Shown: one piece after another, positions 46,901 to 58,600 of the stretch
Numbering within the stretch: position 1 is the first letter of the stretch
Layout: each line of letters begins with the position of its first letter
Source of the DNA: Lineus longissimus
Taxonomy: Eukaryota > Nemertea > Pilidiophora > Heteronemertea > Lineidae
Length of the DNA stretch: 64,000 nt
Direction: 5' to 3'
NCBI RefSeq assembly: GCF_910592395.1
Contig: NC_088313.1
Coordinates: forward strand, 16,570,437 to 16,634,436
Notes under the pieces: generated by a model
Told to the model about the DNA's origin: nothing
The model's input: only the letters and a program-made list of their open reading frames with translations
The model's database searches: none
Position numbers and translations under genes: made by a program

Positions 46901-49900
46901 CCTATCACCCATTACTTCATCAGGGTGTTCCTCCTCTCCATACAAGGTTTGTGGTTACAACCTTGTAGAGGTGTCTGACGACACTCTGTCCAGTTTCATG
47001 GGAACCCAGCCTTGTCACATTATCCCTCTGCTCTCCAAAGTTGAGCTCAAGTTTTGCATTTGATGAGCAGGTCCTTTATACCCTATACATAGAGTTCCTC
47101 TGTCGAGACCTTGATCCATTTACGAAAAGTGACACCCCTTCTGAAATAATTTCTAATCTAATTCTCTGACTACTTTTTTTTCAGGACCATACCAATTTTG
47201 TCAACTGTGTTCGTTACTCACCTGACGGTAGTGTTTTCATAACTTCCAGCTCAGACGGAAAGGTAAGAAGTGTCCAAAGCCATTTGCTGGAGGAGTAGAA
47301 ATTAAAATGTGATTATCTTGACCTTCTCTTTGTGACTTTGTCCCTTTGATTGTGACTTTGTCCTTCAGATTGTGACTTTGTCCTTCAGATTGTGACTTTG
47401 TGCTCATGAGACTAATTTGAGATTAATGGAAATCGTAATCGAAACCATGTAGTCTCTCTCCTCAATAAGGAAGATCTGTTACGTGTTTCCTTATACAATA
47501 TGAGTCACAGTCACAGTGGGCCCTTCTTTGCCTATTATTGAAGGAACATGGCGGTACATCTTCATAGCCTAAAAAGAGACCTGGTTGCGTATTTACATTA
47601 ATCTTTTGTTGTTACTCTTTCCAGGCTTTTGTTTATGATGGAAAAACGGCAGAAAACATAGGCAAGTTAGACGGTGGAGATGGCAAGGCTCACAAAGGTG
47701 GGATTTATGCTGTGAGTAGGACGCCACATGATATCATTAGCAGCATTGATACCTTCCATATATAAGTGGAATGCTAATTGCTCGAATAAGTTACTAAAGG
47801 ACAACTTTTAATCTGTCAAAACCATGTATTTTCACGATTATCTGTAAAAGTGAATATACATGTAGAAGTCGCACAAATATTTCCAGGTTAACAGTATTCT
47901 ATTTGTCAACAATAAGTCGTTTATTTATGTGTTTCATTACCAGAACTAATGTCTTCAATGTATTATTGTATTTCGACCTTTCCTTTGACGCCAAGGAGAG
48001 AAACAACTGGCAAGGGCCTTGGTCCTCTCCCCACAAGCATCTCTGATTGTGCCTTGCATTACCTGGCCCATCGGTGGTTATTTCTTTGTCTTCCTACAGT
48101 GGCCCCGGAGTTGATTTCTGCCTTCTTCCCAACGATTCAGTGTCTCTATTATCGTATTTCAGCTTGCTTTCAAACCTGATGGCACGAAGGTGGCCACGGC
48201 ATCTGGGGACAAGACAGTCAGAATCTGGGATGTAGCTTCCCGAGACCTTCTCAGGTATAAAAAAAGTTCTGCTTTGTCTGACCTAGCAGTTTGCTGAAAT
48301 ACAAGGAACAGAAAATGTGTCACTAATATTTGCATTATTCTTAGTTCGGAAGGAAGTAACAATCAAAATGGTTGCCCTTCATTTTCATTACGGTGCCGCA
48401 ATCCAAAATATATTTCTTAACCCTCTCTCCTTTCCTATCATTGTTCGATTGTGATGCACATTGGAATTATCGGACAGTCCCTTAAAATCATTATCTCTTA
48501 CAGCACCACTACGATTGGCTCGGCAATTGAGGACATGCAACTTGGTGCTATTTGGATGGATGAACACTACTTAGTGACTATATCACTGGCAGGCTACCTC
48601 AACTACATCAACCCAGAATGTCCTGATGCTCCATCTAGGATTATCAAGGTAAGGCCAATGAACTTCGTCTGGGCTAACTCGAAAACCTGAGAAAACAAAA
48701 TGGCTGAAGTTGTAGGGTCAATCCTGGACTGACAATGGGTGATATGAATAAAGACTAGCAAATGCTTTTACTTCAATTTTGTACAGAAAGGCCTAGTGTA
48801 AATGTACATGGAGTTTTAGATAAAAGCATTTGCTAGTCTTTATTCATATCACCCAATGACTTGAGCACCTGTATGTTGGTGCCTGTACCAGAGCGGGATA
48901 AGTATTCCACACTGGGTAGGAAACACAATTTAAAAAATCTGGGTCGTTTGTCTCTTCTTGCTGGTTTTTAATTGAATTGACTGGCTGACACGCTCGTTAA
49001 ATTAGTACTTTTCATATAAAGAAGTGACTATTTGGCAAGCCCGGCTTACCAAACAGCGACTTTTTCTTGTCCTGAATGGAGAGCCGAACTCATTAATATT
49101 AAAGTAAAGTCTCCAGCTCGCCAAACATGGTAGATTTTTTACCTGTTTGGCAAGCCCGGCTGGCTGAACAGGGTGGCTTTTTAGTGCTGTTTGGCAAGCG
49201 GCTCTCCAAACAGGACAAAAAAAGATGCCTGTTCGGCGAGCGGCTTGCCAAATAGACCGGCCTTCATATAATGCTACATAAATGTTGTAATTGTTTTCAG
49301 GGTCACAATTCAGGCATCTACGCATTAGCACCAACTGAAGATGGAAAGACTCTCTTCACAGCTGATGGCTCTGGTCGAATTGATATCCTTTTTAGCTTGA
49401 GAGAGAGATCACAGGTCATATGTTGTCATTGTCACTGTTAACGTGGCAAGTTTCTTAAACCACTGAGGTATTGATTGGTGACCGAAGTCAGTGCCACCTT
49501 AGAACATGTTAGGGCTATAAAGCTGACTAAGAGAATTACATTTTGTCCTTGTATCAACTGTCTGGGGTCAGTTGTTTTATGGGCTGGAAAAATGCATTGA
49601 CAGGTCCATGCCAAATATCATTTGTATGTGGGGCTAGTGCATTTTAGCTTGTCAGCAGGACTGATATTTCACTGAAGCATACATTTTTCCTTAACATTGC
49701 TCACTTTATTGGGATATGGAAACGAGTACTAGCGAAGTAATGGAAGGCGATGGTCACTCGAACCAAGTATTTGATATGGCACTCGATGGGGATTCCTTAG
49801 TTACTGTGGGTATTGATGATCTTGTGTTCTTCTCATCAGTTTCGGAGAAAAAATACGGGTGAGTGACGTTTTATCATGTTTGAGACTGAAGACATAGTAC

Positions 49901-52084
49901 TAAATTACCACTGGTTGGATTTTGAAGCTCTTATTGCGAAAATTGCAGGAGTTATGGCCATAAACAAATCACCGTATGGAGTCATTAATTTTATAAATAC
50001 ACAAAAAGGGGAGGACATTCGTAAATTTTCGGTCCATTTTGTGTTGTGATGTAAACGGCGATAAAACACACAGCGTGGTGATAACATGTCTTCCGGCATT
50101 GGCACTGAAAAGTTCTTGCTCAATGCACCCCTTTTTTCCTTTTTTTCAGCAATTCTGTTAAACTCGATTCTCAACCACAGGGTGTTGCTACAGGTCCCAA
50201 TGGAATTGTGGTAGTCGCTTGCCTCAAAGAGGTATGTCTTACGGCCATGTACGTGGTGACACTGCTTTAGATAAGTACTGAAAAACTCTCTTCAGCACTT
50301 CGAGTTGGGAAATTTAGCTTTTTATAGTACTACCTGTCAGTTTGACTCGGAACGATTATATTCATTCTCATTCTTCATCAAAAACATCAATCCTTGCTAT
50401 TTTCCTTTCAGGTTGTGTTGTTCAAGAATGGCGAGGTTGCGATAAAGCACGCGGTGCCATATGCTGCATCTTGTGCCGCAGTCAGTCCTTCAGGGAATAC
50501 AGTGGCAATTGGGGGAGATGTAAGTATCAGGATGTGTGACGTGACTAACACTCTGTGACGTCACACAAACTTTGTAACTTGTCGCCGCTATCAGAAATGG
50601 AGTATCCATGTTCATCAGTGAAAGCGGTTTGACATAACAAGAGGAGGGACAGCCCTTACGGTCCGTGTACTGTTTGTAGGAAGACCTTCTACTGCATGCT
50701 CTCTTTCGTGAAGATCTCCCTGTCTGAAGTATTACTCATTCTGTACTTGTGGGACTTGTGGAAGACCAAAAGTGGACAACTTGCACAGAAAGACCAAAAG
50801 TGGACAACTTGCACAGAAAGACCAAAAGTGGACAACTTGCACAGAAAGACCAAAAGTGGACAACTTGCACAGAAAGACCAAAAGTGGACAACTTGCACAG
50901 AAAGACCAAAAGTGGACAACTTGCACAGAAAGACCAAAAGTGAACAACTTGCACAGAAAGACCAAAAGTGGACAACGGCCAGAGTTGGATCCCAAGGGCA
51001 TGATATCACCTCTGGAGATATCCGATGACTTGTTCTTAAATTTTCATTTCATCTTTGTTCTTTCAGGACAAGAAGACGCACATCTACACTGTAGAGGGTA
51101 GCAAGCTGGTGGAGAATCAGATTGTCTTAGAACACCGCGGTGATGTGACAGCTGTTGCGTTTTCACCCGATGGACAATACTTCGTGGCCACAGATGCTGG
51201 GAGGAAGACCACACTTTACAGCACGGCTGATTTCAGTGTAAGACAACTTTTTATTGACAGGGTTTCAATTGGGGGTTGTGGTTTGTCTGGCCTGACCCAG
51301 TATTTTCATTTCATTTGAACTGGTCACATCAGCTGGTCTACTTTATTGATTATCTGCATTATGGTATATCTCTTACAGATTCTCCAAAGTGATATGTGGG
51401 CCAAGCACACAGCTAAGATCAATTGTGTAGCCTTCAGCCCAGATAGTCAGAGTGTGGTGTCCGGTTCCCTGGATACCAACCTCGTCTTCTATGATGTCAA
51501 CAAAGGCATTGAAGGGATGTATATTAAAAAAGGTGAGTTAATGGCAGTTATTGGGGAGCCTCATAGCCTAGTGGTTAACACTGCTGGCTACCACGCAATA
51601 GGGCCCGGGTTCGATCCCGGGGAGAACCCAGGATTGTATTTCTGGATGAACCGGCATGGCTTTCAAGGAACTAAAAATTCCTGGCTCTTCACAACACGTA
51701 CATTAACGTATGAAATACTCGAGGGTCTGTCGGATGAGACTAAAAGCCGTAGAGTGTCTATGCCAGGGCAAGTAAAAGATCCCACATAGGTGGACAGTAG
51801 CCTATAGTGGACTCCATACCTCATCGACGTCATACTCCAACTGGAGGTTTGTCGATTATCATCCAGATCCAGATCCAGATTGTAAACACAGAAATATTAT
51901 TTTACTCCAATTTTATTTTACATTTGGTAGTGATTTCCAATGTATTTACTGAATTATTGTCCCCTGTTATCTCTTTCCAGGTGCCCACGCCCCAAATGGC
52001 GTCAGCTGTGTGGGGTGGCTCGACAACAATACCTGTGTTTCAGCTGGTATTAATGCATGCATCAATATTTGGAAGAGAACATGA
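43935..52084 (+). CDS. WDR1: WD repeat protein 1 / actin-interacting protein 1
   Basis: Sixteen exons: 43935-43950, 44989-45110, 45279-45369, 45887-46034, 46416-46596, 47185-47262, 47625-47711, 48163-48254, 48504-48648, 49301-49382, 49705-49858, 50150-50231, 50412-50519, 51067-51237, 51379-51532, 51981-52084. Phases agree; 604 aa (human 606). It begins [18 protein letters not shown] and includes [58 protein letters not shown] and VAIGGD, matching WDR1/AIP1 in order across two WD40 propellers. It ends [14 protein letters not shown]1 works with cofilin to sever and disassemble actin filaments in the cytoplasm. The first coding exon is only 16 nt. Intron 10 (49383-49704) is AT-AC with U12-type signals; all others are GT-AG. 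Introns carry a solo LTR, MITEs, a foldback, a 28-bp minisatellite and a SINE. Confidence 0.96.
44293..44802 (+). mobile_element. Solo LTR, copy 2 (WDR1 intron 1, sense)
   Basis: A 510-bp element starting TG and ending CA, with target duplication GTAG at 44289-44292 and 44803-44806. It has a complete LTR layout: CCAAT boxes (ATTGG at 44505 and 44537), TATA box TATAAAA (44564-44570) and AATAAA (44734-44739). No gag/pol sequence adjoins it. It is in the same orientation as WDR1 and ends 187 bp before exon 2. Four-bp duplications and TG...CA ends fit a Ty3/Gypsy-like or BEL-like retrotransposon. Confidence 0.9.
44564..44570 (+). promoter_or_regulatory. TATA box of the solo LTR
   Basis: TATAAAA follows two CCAAT boxes at conventional distance inside LTR copy 2. 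In copy 1 the matching site is degenerate (GATACAAAA). If active, it would start transcripts running into WDR1 exon 2. Confidence 0.6.
45532..45552. repeat. (GAT)n microsatellite
   Basis: A short run of GAT triplets in WDR1 intron 3. Confidence 0.8.
45614..45768. mobile_element. Tigger/pogo-like MITE, copy B (WDR1 intron 3)
   Basis: The left end CAGTAGAACCTCTCTATTGA, preceded by TA, and the right end, reading inward CAGTGGAACCTCCCTTAGCG, are imperfect inverted repeats. The interior shares the CCAAATTGGGACCAAAT block with copy A at 15163-15339 in opposite orientation. There is no transposase frame. Confidence 0.72.
46791..46911. mobile_element. MITE family M, copy 1 (WDR1 intron 5)
   Basis: A 121-bp element with long terminal inverted repeats (TGGGTGATATGAATAAAGAC, then TAGCAAATGCTTTTA), possibly flanked by TTA. 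It matches the element at 48733-48856 in opposite orientation. Confidence 0.88.
47331..47404. repeat. 20-bp tandem repeat (WDR1 intron 6)
   Basis: About four units of GATTGTGACTTTGTCCTTCA with small changes. Confidence 0.85.
48733..48856. mobile_element. MITE family M, copy 2 (WDR1 intron 9)
   Basis: A 124-bp inverted copy of the 46791 element, with the same terminal inverted repeats, possibly flanked by TGA. The interior AGGCCTAGTGTAAATGTACA is the reverse complement of copy 1. Confidence 0.88.
49026..49262. mobile_element. Foldback element of TTTGGCAAGC(C/G) units (WDR1 intron 9)
   Basis: Repeated and inverted units of TTTGGCAAGCCCGGC and GCGGCTTGCCAAA, with inner CCAAACAG motifs, make several overlapping inverted repeats. 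The outermost arms are ACTATTTGGCAAGC at about 49027 and GCTTGCCAAATAG ending near 49255. It lies about 40 bp before exon 10. Confidence 0.7.
49383..49704 (+). other. WDR1: U12-type AT-AC intron of WDR1
   Basis: The exon ends GGTCGAATTG and the intron starts ATATCCTTTTT, the U12 5' splice-site consensus. Near the 3' end, TTTTCCTTAAC matches the U12 branch site, followed within about ten bases by the terminal AC at 49703-49704. Joining 49382 to 49705 (phase 1) restores GRIVYWDMET, which aligns with the conserved YWD motif of WDR1. No GT-AG alternative gives this frame. Confidence 0.92.
50764..50977. repeat. 28-bp minisatellite (WDR1 intron 13)
   Basis: About 7.6 almost identical copies of a 28-bp unit starting GACCAAAAGTGGACAACTTG. 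The unit length is not a multiple of three and lacks stop codons, so all six frames are open through the array. These frames are not genes. Confidence 0.96.
51553..51890 (+). mobile_element. tRNA-derived SINE (WDR1 last intron)
   Basis: The head resembles a tRNA: A-box-like TAGCCTAGTGGTTAACACTG, then B box GGGTTCGATCCC in a self-complementary T-arm. An unrelated body of about 230 bp follows, ending in an ATCCAGATCCAGATCCAG tail. Head, body and short simple-repeat tail are the SINE layout. It begins about 20 bp after the 51532 donor. Confidence 0.78.
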
Positions 52085-53660
52085 AGAGGCGGTGATTACT
52101 TGAAGCTCTTGACCTGAGAATTGTTAAAACCTGTTAAACAGGTGAAAAGAAAAAAAAGAAAATTCATCGTGTTGCAAAAACACCTGCACTTCTCGCAATA
52201 TTTGTAACAGTAACCTTGGCATTTCTAAACTAGGGGGTATATGAAAGAGTTTTATATTTAGTTCGGTCATTGTGAGATTTTATTGAAAATATTCTCGACC
52301 TTTGCATATTTTATTGCTATTCAGGCTTGGAAGTGTTTGATTAAAGTTCTTATGCTGACTACTCTACTTAACTCAGGCTTTCACACTACGCAAGGCAGGT
52401 TGGATGGCAAATATGTACGTAAGCTCTCTGCATCTATGACAAATACAAGAGAGTGATAAACCAAAAATCGAAAAAATTTTGTGTGAGGTCGCAGAGTGTT
52501 TTTAGTGATGCCACTTCCTCTGTGATCCGATACAACACCTAAGTACGAGTACAAGTGTCTTCATTGAATGAATTAATGACTTTGTTCGATTATTTTCAAT
52601 GGCAATATTGTACTTTACTTTGAGTACCCAAGTGATCTATGCATGTCTAATGTGCAGTTTATTAAAAGTCCTGTAGAATGCATGTATCTCAGACTAACCT
52701 TTATACTTTAGGTAATACATGTTAACAAGCTAAATAATCATCATAGGTTTCAATAACACTGACTTATGTGACCCGGCATGGATGTGAATCAGCAGGGACT
52801 GTAGTCTGGAAACTGCCCTGAAATTACATTCCAAAAAGATTTGTGTGTAAATCCAGTAGACCTTGGTGATCTCGATAATTTTCTACTGTACAGATTTAGA
52901 GGATTAGAACATGGATTATGCATGAGAATAGGACATATTCTACTTCATGTCAAAACCTGTGTCAGACTCTCTTTATCAGAGTTGTCTTGGGAGGAGCATT
53001 TTGCATTTTTTGGGTGCATCTAGCCCTTTGGTAAAGACTACAAAATTTAAGCTGTAAAGCGCTTCGTGCTAAGATTATGTACAACCCACAGCTTGTATTT
53101 TGAAAATCGGCTGCAGTCTTGCTGTAGATACATTAATTATATGATATTATGTAGTAAGTATTCCTGTCAATTTCTTGTCTAAATATCAGAATGCTGCTGT
53201 TTTTCACGTGGTATTATTGCAGTTTTTAAGCTTGTGAACACCAAAGACTTGAGCCCCAAAGATAAGGACAGTTCCACAATGTCTTCCGTGTAAGACTCCT
53301 GTCTTCAGTGTAAGATTCGCTGATTGTGACGTTACAGTTCAGCATGTGACATGTTAAAGGCAAAACCATGCTTCAAAACATGTTTCAGAGAATCCAGATT
53401 GCCTTGTAGGCAACGGTTAAAGAAGGAATTTCATGGAAATGTCCTTGAGCTGTACCATCACTGATGAAGAACGATGTGCTAGATTGTGACATTGTGAAAT
53501 AGTCCCCTAAGACGTGGCCTTGTTCCAGTTCTGTACAGAGTCTCTAGGTTGTGTCCTTGCAGATGTTGAGAACTGTTCATCCAAATCGTCTTAAAATACA
53601 TGTAGGTTGGATTGTCGCCTTAAGTACAAAATCTATAAGGGATATTGCATATGGATCTTT

Positions 53661-53692
53661 CATGGAGGTATTATCTTAATAATACCTCCATG
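53661..53692. repeat. Perfect short inverted repeat
   Basis: CATGGAGGTATTAT and ATAATACCTCCATG are separated by CTTA, forming a 14-bp hairpin stem. Confidence 0.85.
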
Positions 53693-53699
53693 GATCTTT

Positions 53700-54320
53700 C
53701 AAGAACAGCTAGCCACCCGAAAAGTTGTAACCAGTTAACCCATGATACTCTATCTCCGAACAGCCATGCTCCAAAACTGCCTTGAGCGAGGTTATTAACT
53801 GAGCAGAAACTGACGCTGCAATCTCCAAGGGCACACTCTCCCCAAAACTGTCTTCAGCGATCGAAACCAGATTGTGATCTTGCGGTGCGCCCTCTGAGAG
53901 CAGGCATCTCCGAACTGCCTTCAGCGAGACCACATTGTGATCTTGTAGTACAACCTCTAATCGGCAGACGTATCGGAATTGTCTTTTATAGTGGGATCAG
54001 ATTGTAATCTTCTGAGACATCCTTTAAAGAGCAGCCACTGCAAACTCGATCTTCAGCAACCTCTACTCAGCAGCTGTACTAAAAACCGTCTTCAGCGAGA
54101 CTGGCATGGTTGTGATCTTGTTGTACAATCAAAGAAGCCACTCGAAACTGTCTTCAGCGAGACCAGTTAGCTTGGTGTGTACAATCGATGAACAGCCATC
54201 TCTAAACGGACTCCAGCGAGACCAGATTGTGGTCCTAGCTTGCTGTACAATCGAAGACAAGCCAGATCTCCAAACCGGACCAGATTGCTGGATGTACAAG
54301 AAAATGTCAAACTGACTTCG
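53700..54320. repeat. Degenerate tandem repeats, roughly 60-90 bp period
   Basis: The segments AACTGTCTTCAGCGAGACCA, AGATTGTGATCTTGT and GTACAATC recur about seven or eight times in fixed order with substitutions and length changes. It is an aged minisatellite downstream of WDR1. Confidence 0.75.
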
Positions 54321-55676
54321 CTGATAGATTGTGATCATACTGTACATTTCAAATAAGGAAATAATGACTAAACTCTTCATTAGGAAGGAGCTGAAACTCG
54401 TGAAATGTCCCAGCTCGGCTGACATTACCAGTGAGATGCCCAGAAAATCATTTGACATTGTTCTTCACATCTACCGTGTTAGCTGGAAGACAGGGACACA
54501 TGGCCACAGATATGGCGAGAAGCAATCATGATCCCCGTTCCCAAATTCCAGAAGCTACAGATCCATCAGTCCTACGAGTAATGTAAGAAAGTTAATGCAG
54601 CGGCTTATCGACCACCATTCGGAACTATCAGAGATACTCCGTCCGGAGCTTTCTACCCGGCTCCGGTTCGGTGTAGTGGAGTTCAAAACTTCGGGGGCAA
54701 TGATCAATGACAACCTGGGGTAGCAACGATCGAAAGGAAGCAAGTCATACATTTAAAATGAACTGGAATCAGAAGACATCGTTCAACAGATCAGAGGATC
54801 ATCTCAAACCATGTCGACTGGCTGAGAGGGAACGTACGCAGCGTGATTACAAAGTGTCGAACACGTAATCTACTGTGATGCCTCCCGGCATGAAACAGAA
54901 TGATCTGTCCCTAGAACCCTCCGACAAGATTACTCGATAAAACGTCTTTCTCACTCGTCATGGTGTCATTGTTTCGTGTTTTATACAGCTCATTAGGAGC
55001 ACAATCAAGTGATCCAGTTGTCCCTTGGTGGTCTTACATACCAACCTGTGCAACTGCGATAGCACTGACGGACTATCACAATCAGATCGTTGTCTTCGGA
55101 CAGTTAGTTTTCATGTTCAAGAATAGATGTCGCCTCTGTATGACTAGGTGGAACACGCAAATATGTCCTGATATTAAAAAGTCATTGGTGTTATACCCGC
55201 TCCGTTCAGCACCATACTGAACTTCCAGCGGTATTGCCTCCGTTACCTCCGCCCATACACTCGACGCGCGATGTAGCAATGTCAATACATTGCTGGTCAA
55301 GATGTTCAGCGCCGATTTGCCCGCAAAATACTTTCTTGCCAGAAAGTCGGAACGACTCCTCGTCAACTTGACAGCCTAGCCATTTCGCCTCGCCGGTTTT
55401 TAAAGGATGCTTGTTGCCGTGGGCAATCAATCCTCATGGTTGAAACACAACGTACATAACATGTACCATGATTCCTAATCAGGATTTTATTGTTAGTCTC
55501 CGATGCCTCAGGCCAGTCAAACGTACTAATGCGTACATTGTTATATTTTTTGTAATCAATATCACCAAGATATACATTTATGAGCGGCGGCGTTTATCGG
55601 ACGGGTTTCAGTCGTTTTTCACCCTGAAGAAGGACACATGACATTAAGAGCCGCGTTGAGGGCGAAAGTGATAAAA

Positions 55677-58600
55677 ATGAGCCAATCTACCTTGACGAAC
55701 GGTTTAGCACTTTTTGCGGGGGCCCTCCTTCTGATGGGGCAGTCGGGTAAGTTGATAAAATACTTTCATTAATTGTTACTTTTTTCAAAAAGTCCATTAT
55801 ACATTTGTAATCTGGAGTCTGCTATAATTGAGTATAAGTCGAGCTCGCTTATAAAGTTCTAATGATGATAGCGATAGGGACGAAGATGGGAATATACAAT
55901 ATACAATACATTGTAAATAGAGACAAACAAAATGAACGGTGTATAGGCCTTAATAGTTGCACATTTTGAGATTCCAAGGTTTTTGATCATAATTTTCATT
56001 CATCCCAAATTGGTTTTATGAGGCCGAAGTCATAACTATAATACCGGGTTAGGACCAATTTAATTTTTTTTGTATTGCTCTTGGTGCGCACGATATTTTC
56101 TTGTAAAAAGAAGCATTTTTAATTTGGGGTTAATGCGGAATGCCTAATGCGCGTGTATTCAATGAAATATTTCGATTTCTCGAGTCTTTCCTGCCGAGCT
56201 GCCTGTAAGGCAACGGCGTGAATTAAACTCCATCCATCAAACTCTCATTGAGAAGTTGACAACTGGCGAATGCAAATGTTTTGTTTAGCAATTATTCAAG
56301 ACCTCATGTTCTACTGCAAAATCAGTCAGATGCGATGAAGCCGTTATGCTGTATGATTGTACCCCGGTAAACATTCTGTAAAACTGGCAGTGCTTCATTC
56401 TGACGAAACCAGTGATTTGCAATATACATGTATATATAATGTATATATATAGGGCCTACTCCCCCTCTCGATATTTCCAAAAACCTGATCTCAGGATGGC
56501 AATGTTCATTTAAGAATGGATATTAATGTCATTCATCACCACGCATAATATCATATTGCCGCCACAGAAATTCAAATTTGTTATACGTCTAGATAGCCAA
56601 CTAAAGTCCCCGTTTTGCAAAGTCCCCTTTTGTCACGGGTTGTTTTACAACAACTTACAGCAACGAGGTCTCTTTTTCTATGTTATGGCGCGCAGAAGTT
56701 TTAGTTTCGCAACCACAACCGCTTGGGTTGGTATGGAAGCAGGGGTTCTACATGTTAGCTCTACCCTCGTGGTTTTGGTCGACACCTCCAGTGAGGTATC
56801 AATTTCTTAAATCGAAGTGCGTACCTTGAGATAGAACCACCAAGAGGTGATGACTGTCTTATCGACTCTTTGTCTATAGTACAATTAGTATATACCTCAG
56901 AATGACTCTGTGACTACAGAAAATATAATTAAAGAATGGCAAAAAATTATTGAAAACGATCAGCATAGCAATATATTGTCTATATGTAATCACTTGCTTT
57001 GTCTTTTATTTTAGCTGCCGCTGCGTTTACCATTCCAGGTACGTCAATAATGTAGAGAGGTAATTACGCACCAACAACTCCAACTCCGACTGACGAAGCC
57101 GTGTCAATATTCAATTAAAGTCATTTGAATTGATGGGCGTTTTCATAACTGGGGTTTTTCGCAATGCCCCCGAAACGCAAACGCGAACGCCTATCCCATT
57201 GTCCAACACCGTACGGAATATAATAGTGGGATGTAGAGGCGTTCATGTTGGTGTTTTGGGGGTTTATGGTCGTCGATTTTCAAACATGAAATTTTTCATC
57301 GAATTAAATCTGCTATAGCGCATTTAACGATCAAATTGGTGTAATTTAATGAAGCAGGTAACTCATAGATATGAAAATTTAACAGTGAGCTTTTTGAGGT
57401 AGCCTTTGTAGGACGTTTCCGTTTCAGATTCCGTTGGACTCGGCACAATCTACCGCCAAGGAACATGCACAGGGGCAACCCAGATAAGCAGCACGGCAGG
57501 CACGACCCTGAAACAATGCTCCGATGCGTGCTCTGGGGTGAGCAACTGCGTGGCGTTTATGTGGCACGAGACGGGGACATGCAGCTTGATGTCGGACTCG
57601 TGCGCGACAGTTTCCACGGCGGATGCACAAAGCCACTTCTTCGATATGCTTCCATTTGGTAAGATGTAGGCCTACTGATCTAATTCTATTATCATGTTGA
57701 ATTTGTCGAGCTTCGGTCTCCATTATGACGGTGTAACGTCTTTGGCTGCTCCTCCGTATGGGAGTTGGGGGTTCCGTTAAATCTTTTGGCCAATTAGAAG
57801 ATAGTTCGCCGATGCTGACGAAATGAGCCCTCTTGTACAGTGGGATTGGCCAGTCCGGTGTATTTAGAAGACATCCATCATCAATCCTACGGACTTCTAT
57901 ACAAGCCCTTCCGCATCCGGCCGGACTGGGTCTAATATTTTACCTATACTGACAACGTAAGTTTTTATCTCACAAAGTTTTGTCAGTGGATATGGCTAGC
58001 GTTTAGCGTTGTCATCAGCAACAGTTTGTTTCCATCCGGATAATTCCTGTCACCAGGAAAGCCATTCCGCTGTAATACTTGATTTTCCTAATAATCTGCT
58101 TGAGTTGATGTAACGAGAGATTAACGACTTCCTATATAGGTGCAATTTTGATTTGTTTGGCCTTCGAGGTGTAAGTTATCAGGGTAAGAGATCGATCCGG
58201 TTGTACCAAGCTTTGCTGCGAATCTAAGCAGGACAGATAATTGTACTAAATGCCGTTGAAAGGACGCTTTTTATTCGTGTGTGGACCAGAATAGAAACGC
58301 TTTCAATATGCGTCGTCTTGGGTGTGATTTCATAAAAATATCATATTTCACGATTTTGAGGCGACATCACCATTCGCTTGACGCAAATTCCGGTCGTCGA
58401 ACTAAAGTCTGAGCTTCTAATATGTTTTTCTGCTCGGCCCAGGCTATTCATCCACCTCCGTTAATAACTATATAGAAATGAGTCCATTAAACTTATTCAC
58501 GACCGTCGTAAAATTCTGCGGTACATGTAGCTCCTAAGAATACTTGCGAGTTTATTGCTTGGTAATTAAGGCAGTCTCAAGAATTCTATGTCAGAGTACT

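Larger units (their letters stand above)
52085..55676. other. WDR1 3' UTR and intergenic
   Basis: No coding exon recognised. ATTAAA at 52340-52345 may be the WDR1 poly(A) signal, giving a 3' UTR of about 260 nt. The region includes a hairpin at 53661-53692, degenerate repeats at 53700-54320, and the 5' flank of the PAN gene. Confidence 0.5.

Noticed and set aside
49026-49262. Coding exon in the TTTGGCAAGC repeat region
   Set aside because: Inverted repeats explain the open minus frame, and WDR1 exons 9 and 10 join without it.
50689-51101. Six overlapping open frames of 64-110 aa on both strands
   Set aside because: Produced by the stop-free 28-bp array in an intron; the peptides differ by frame only.
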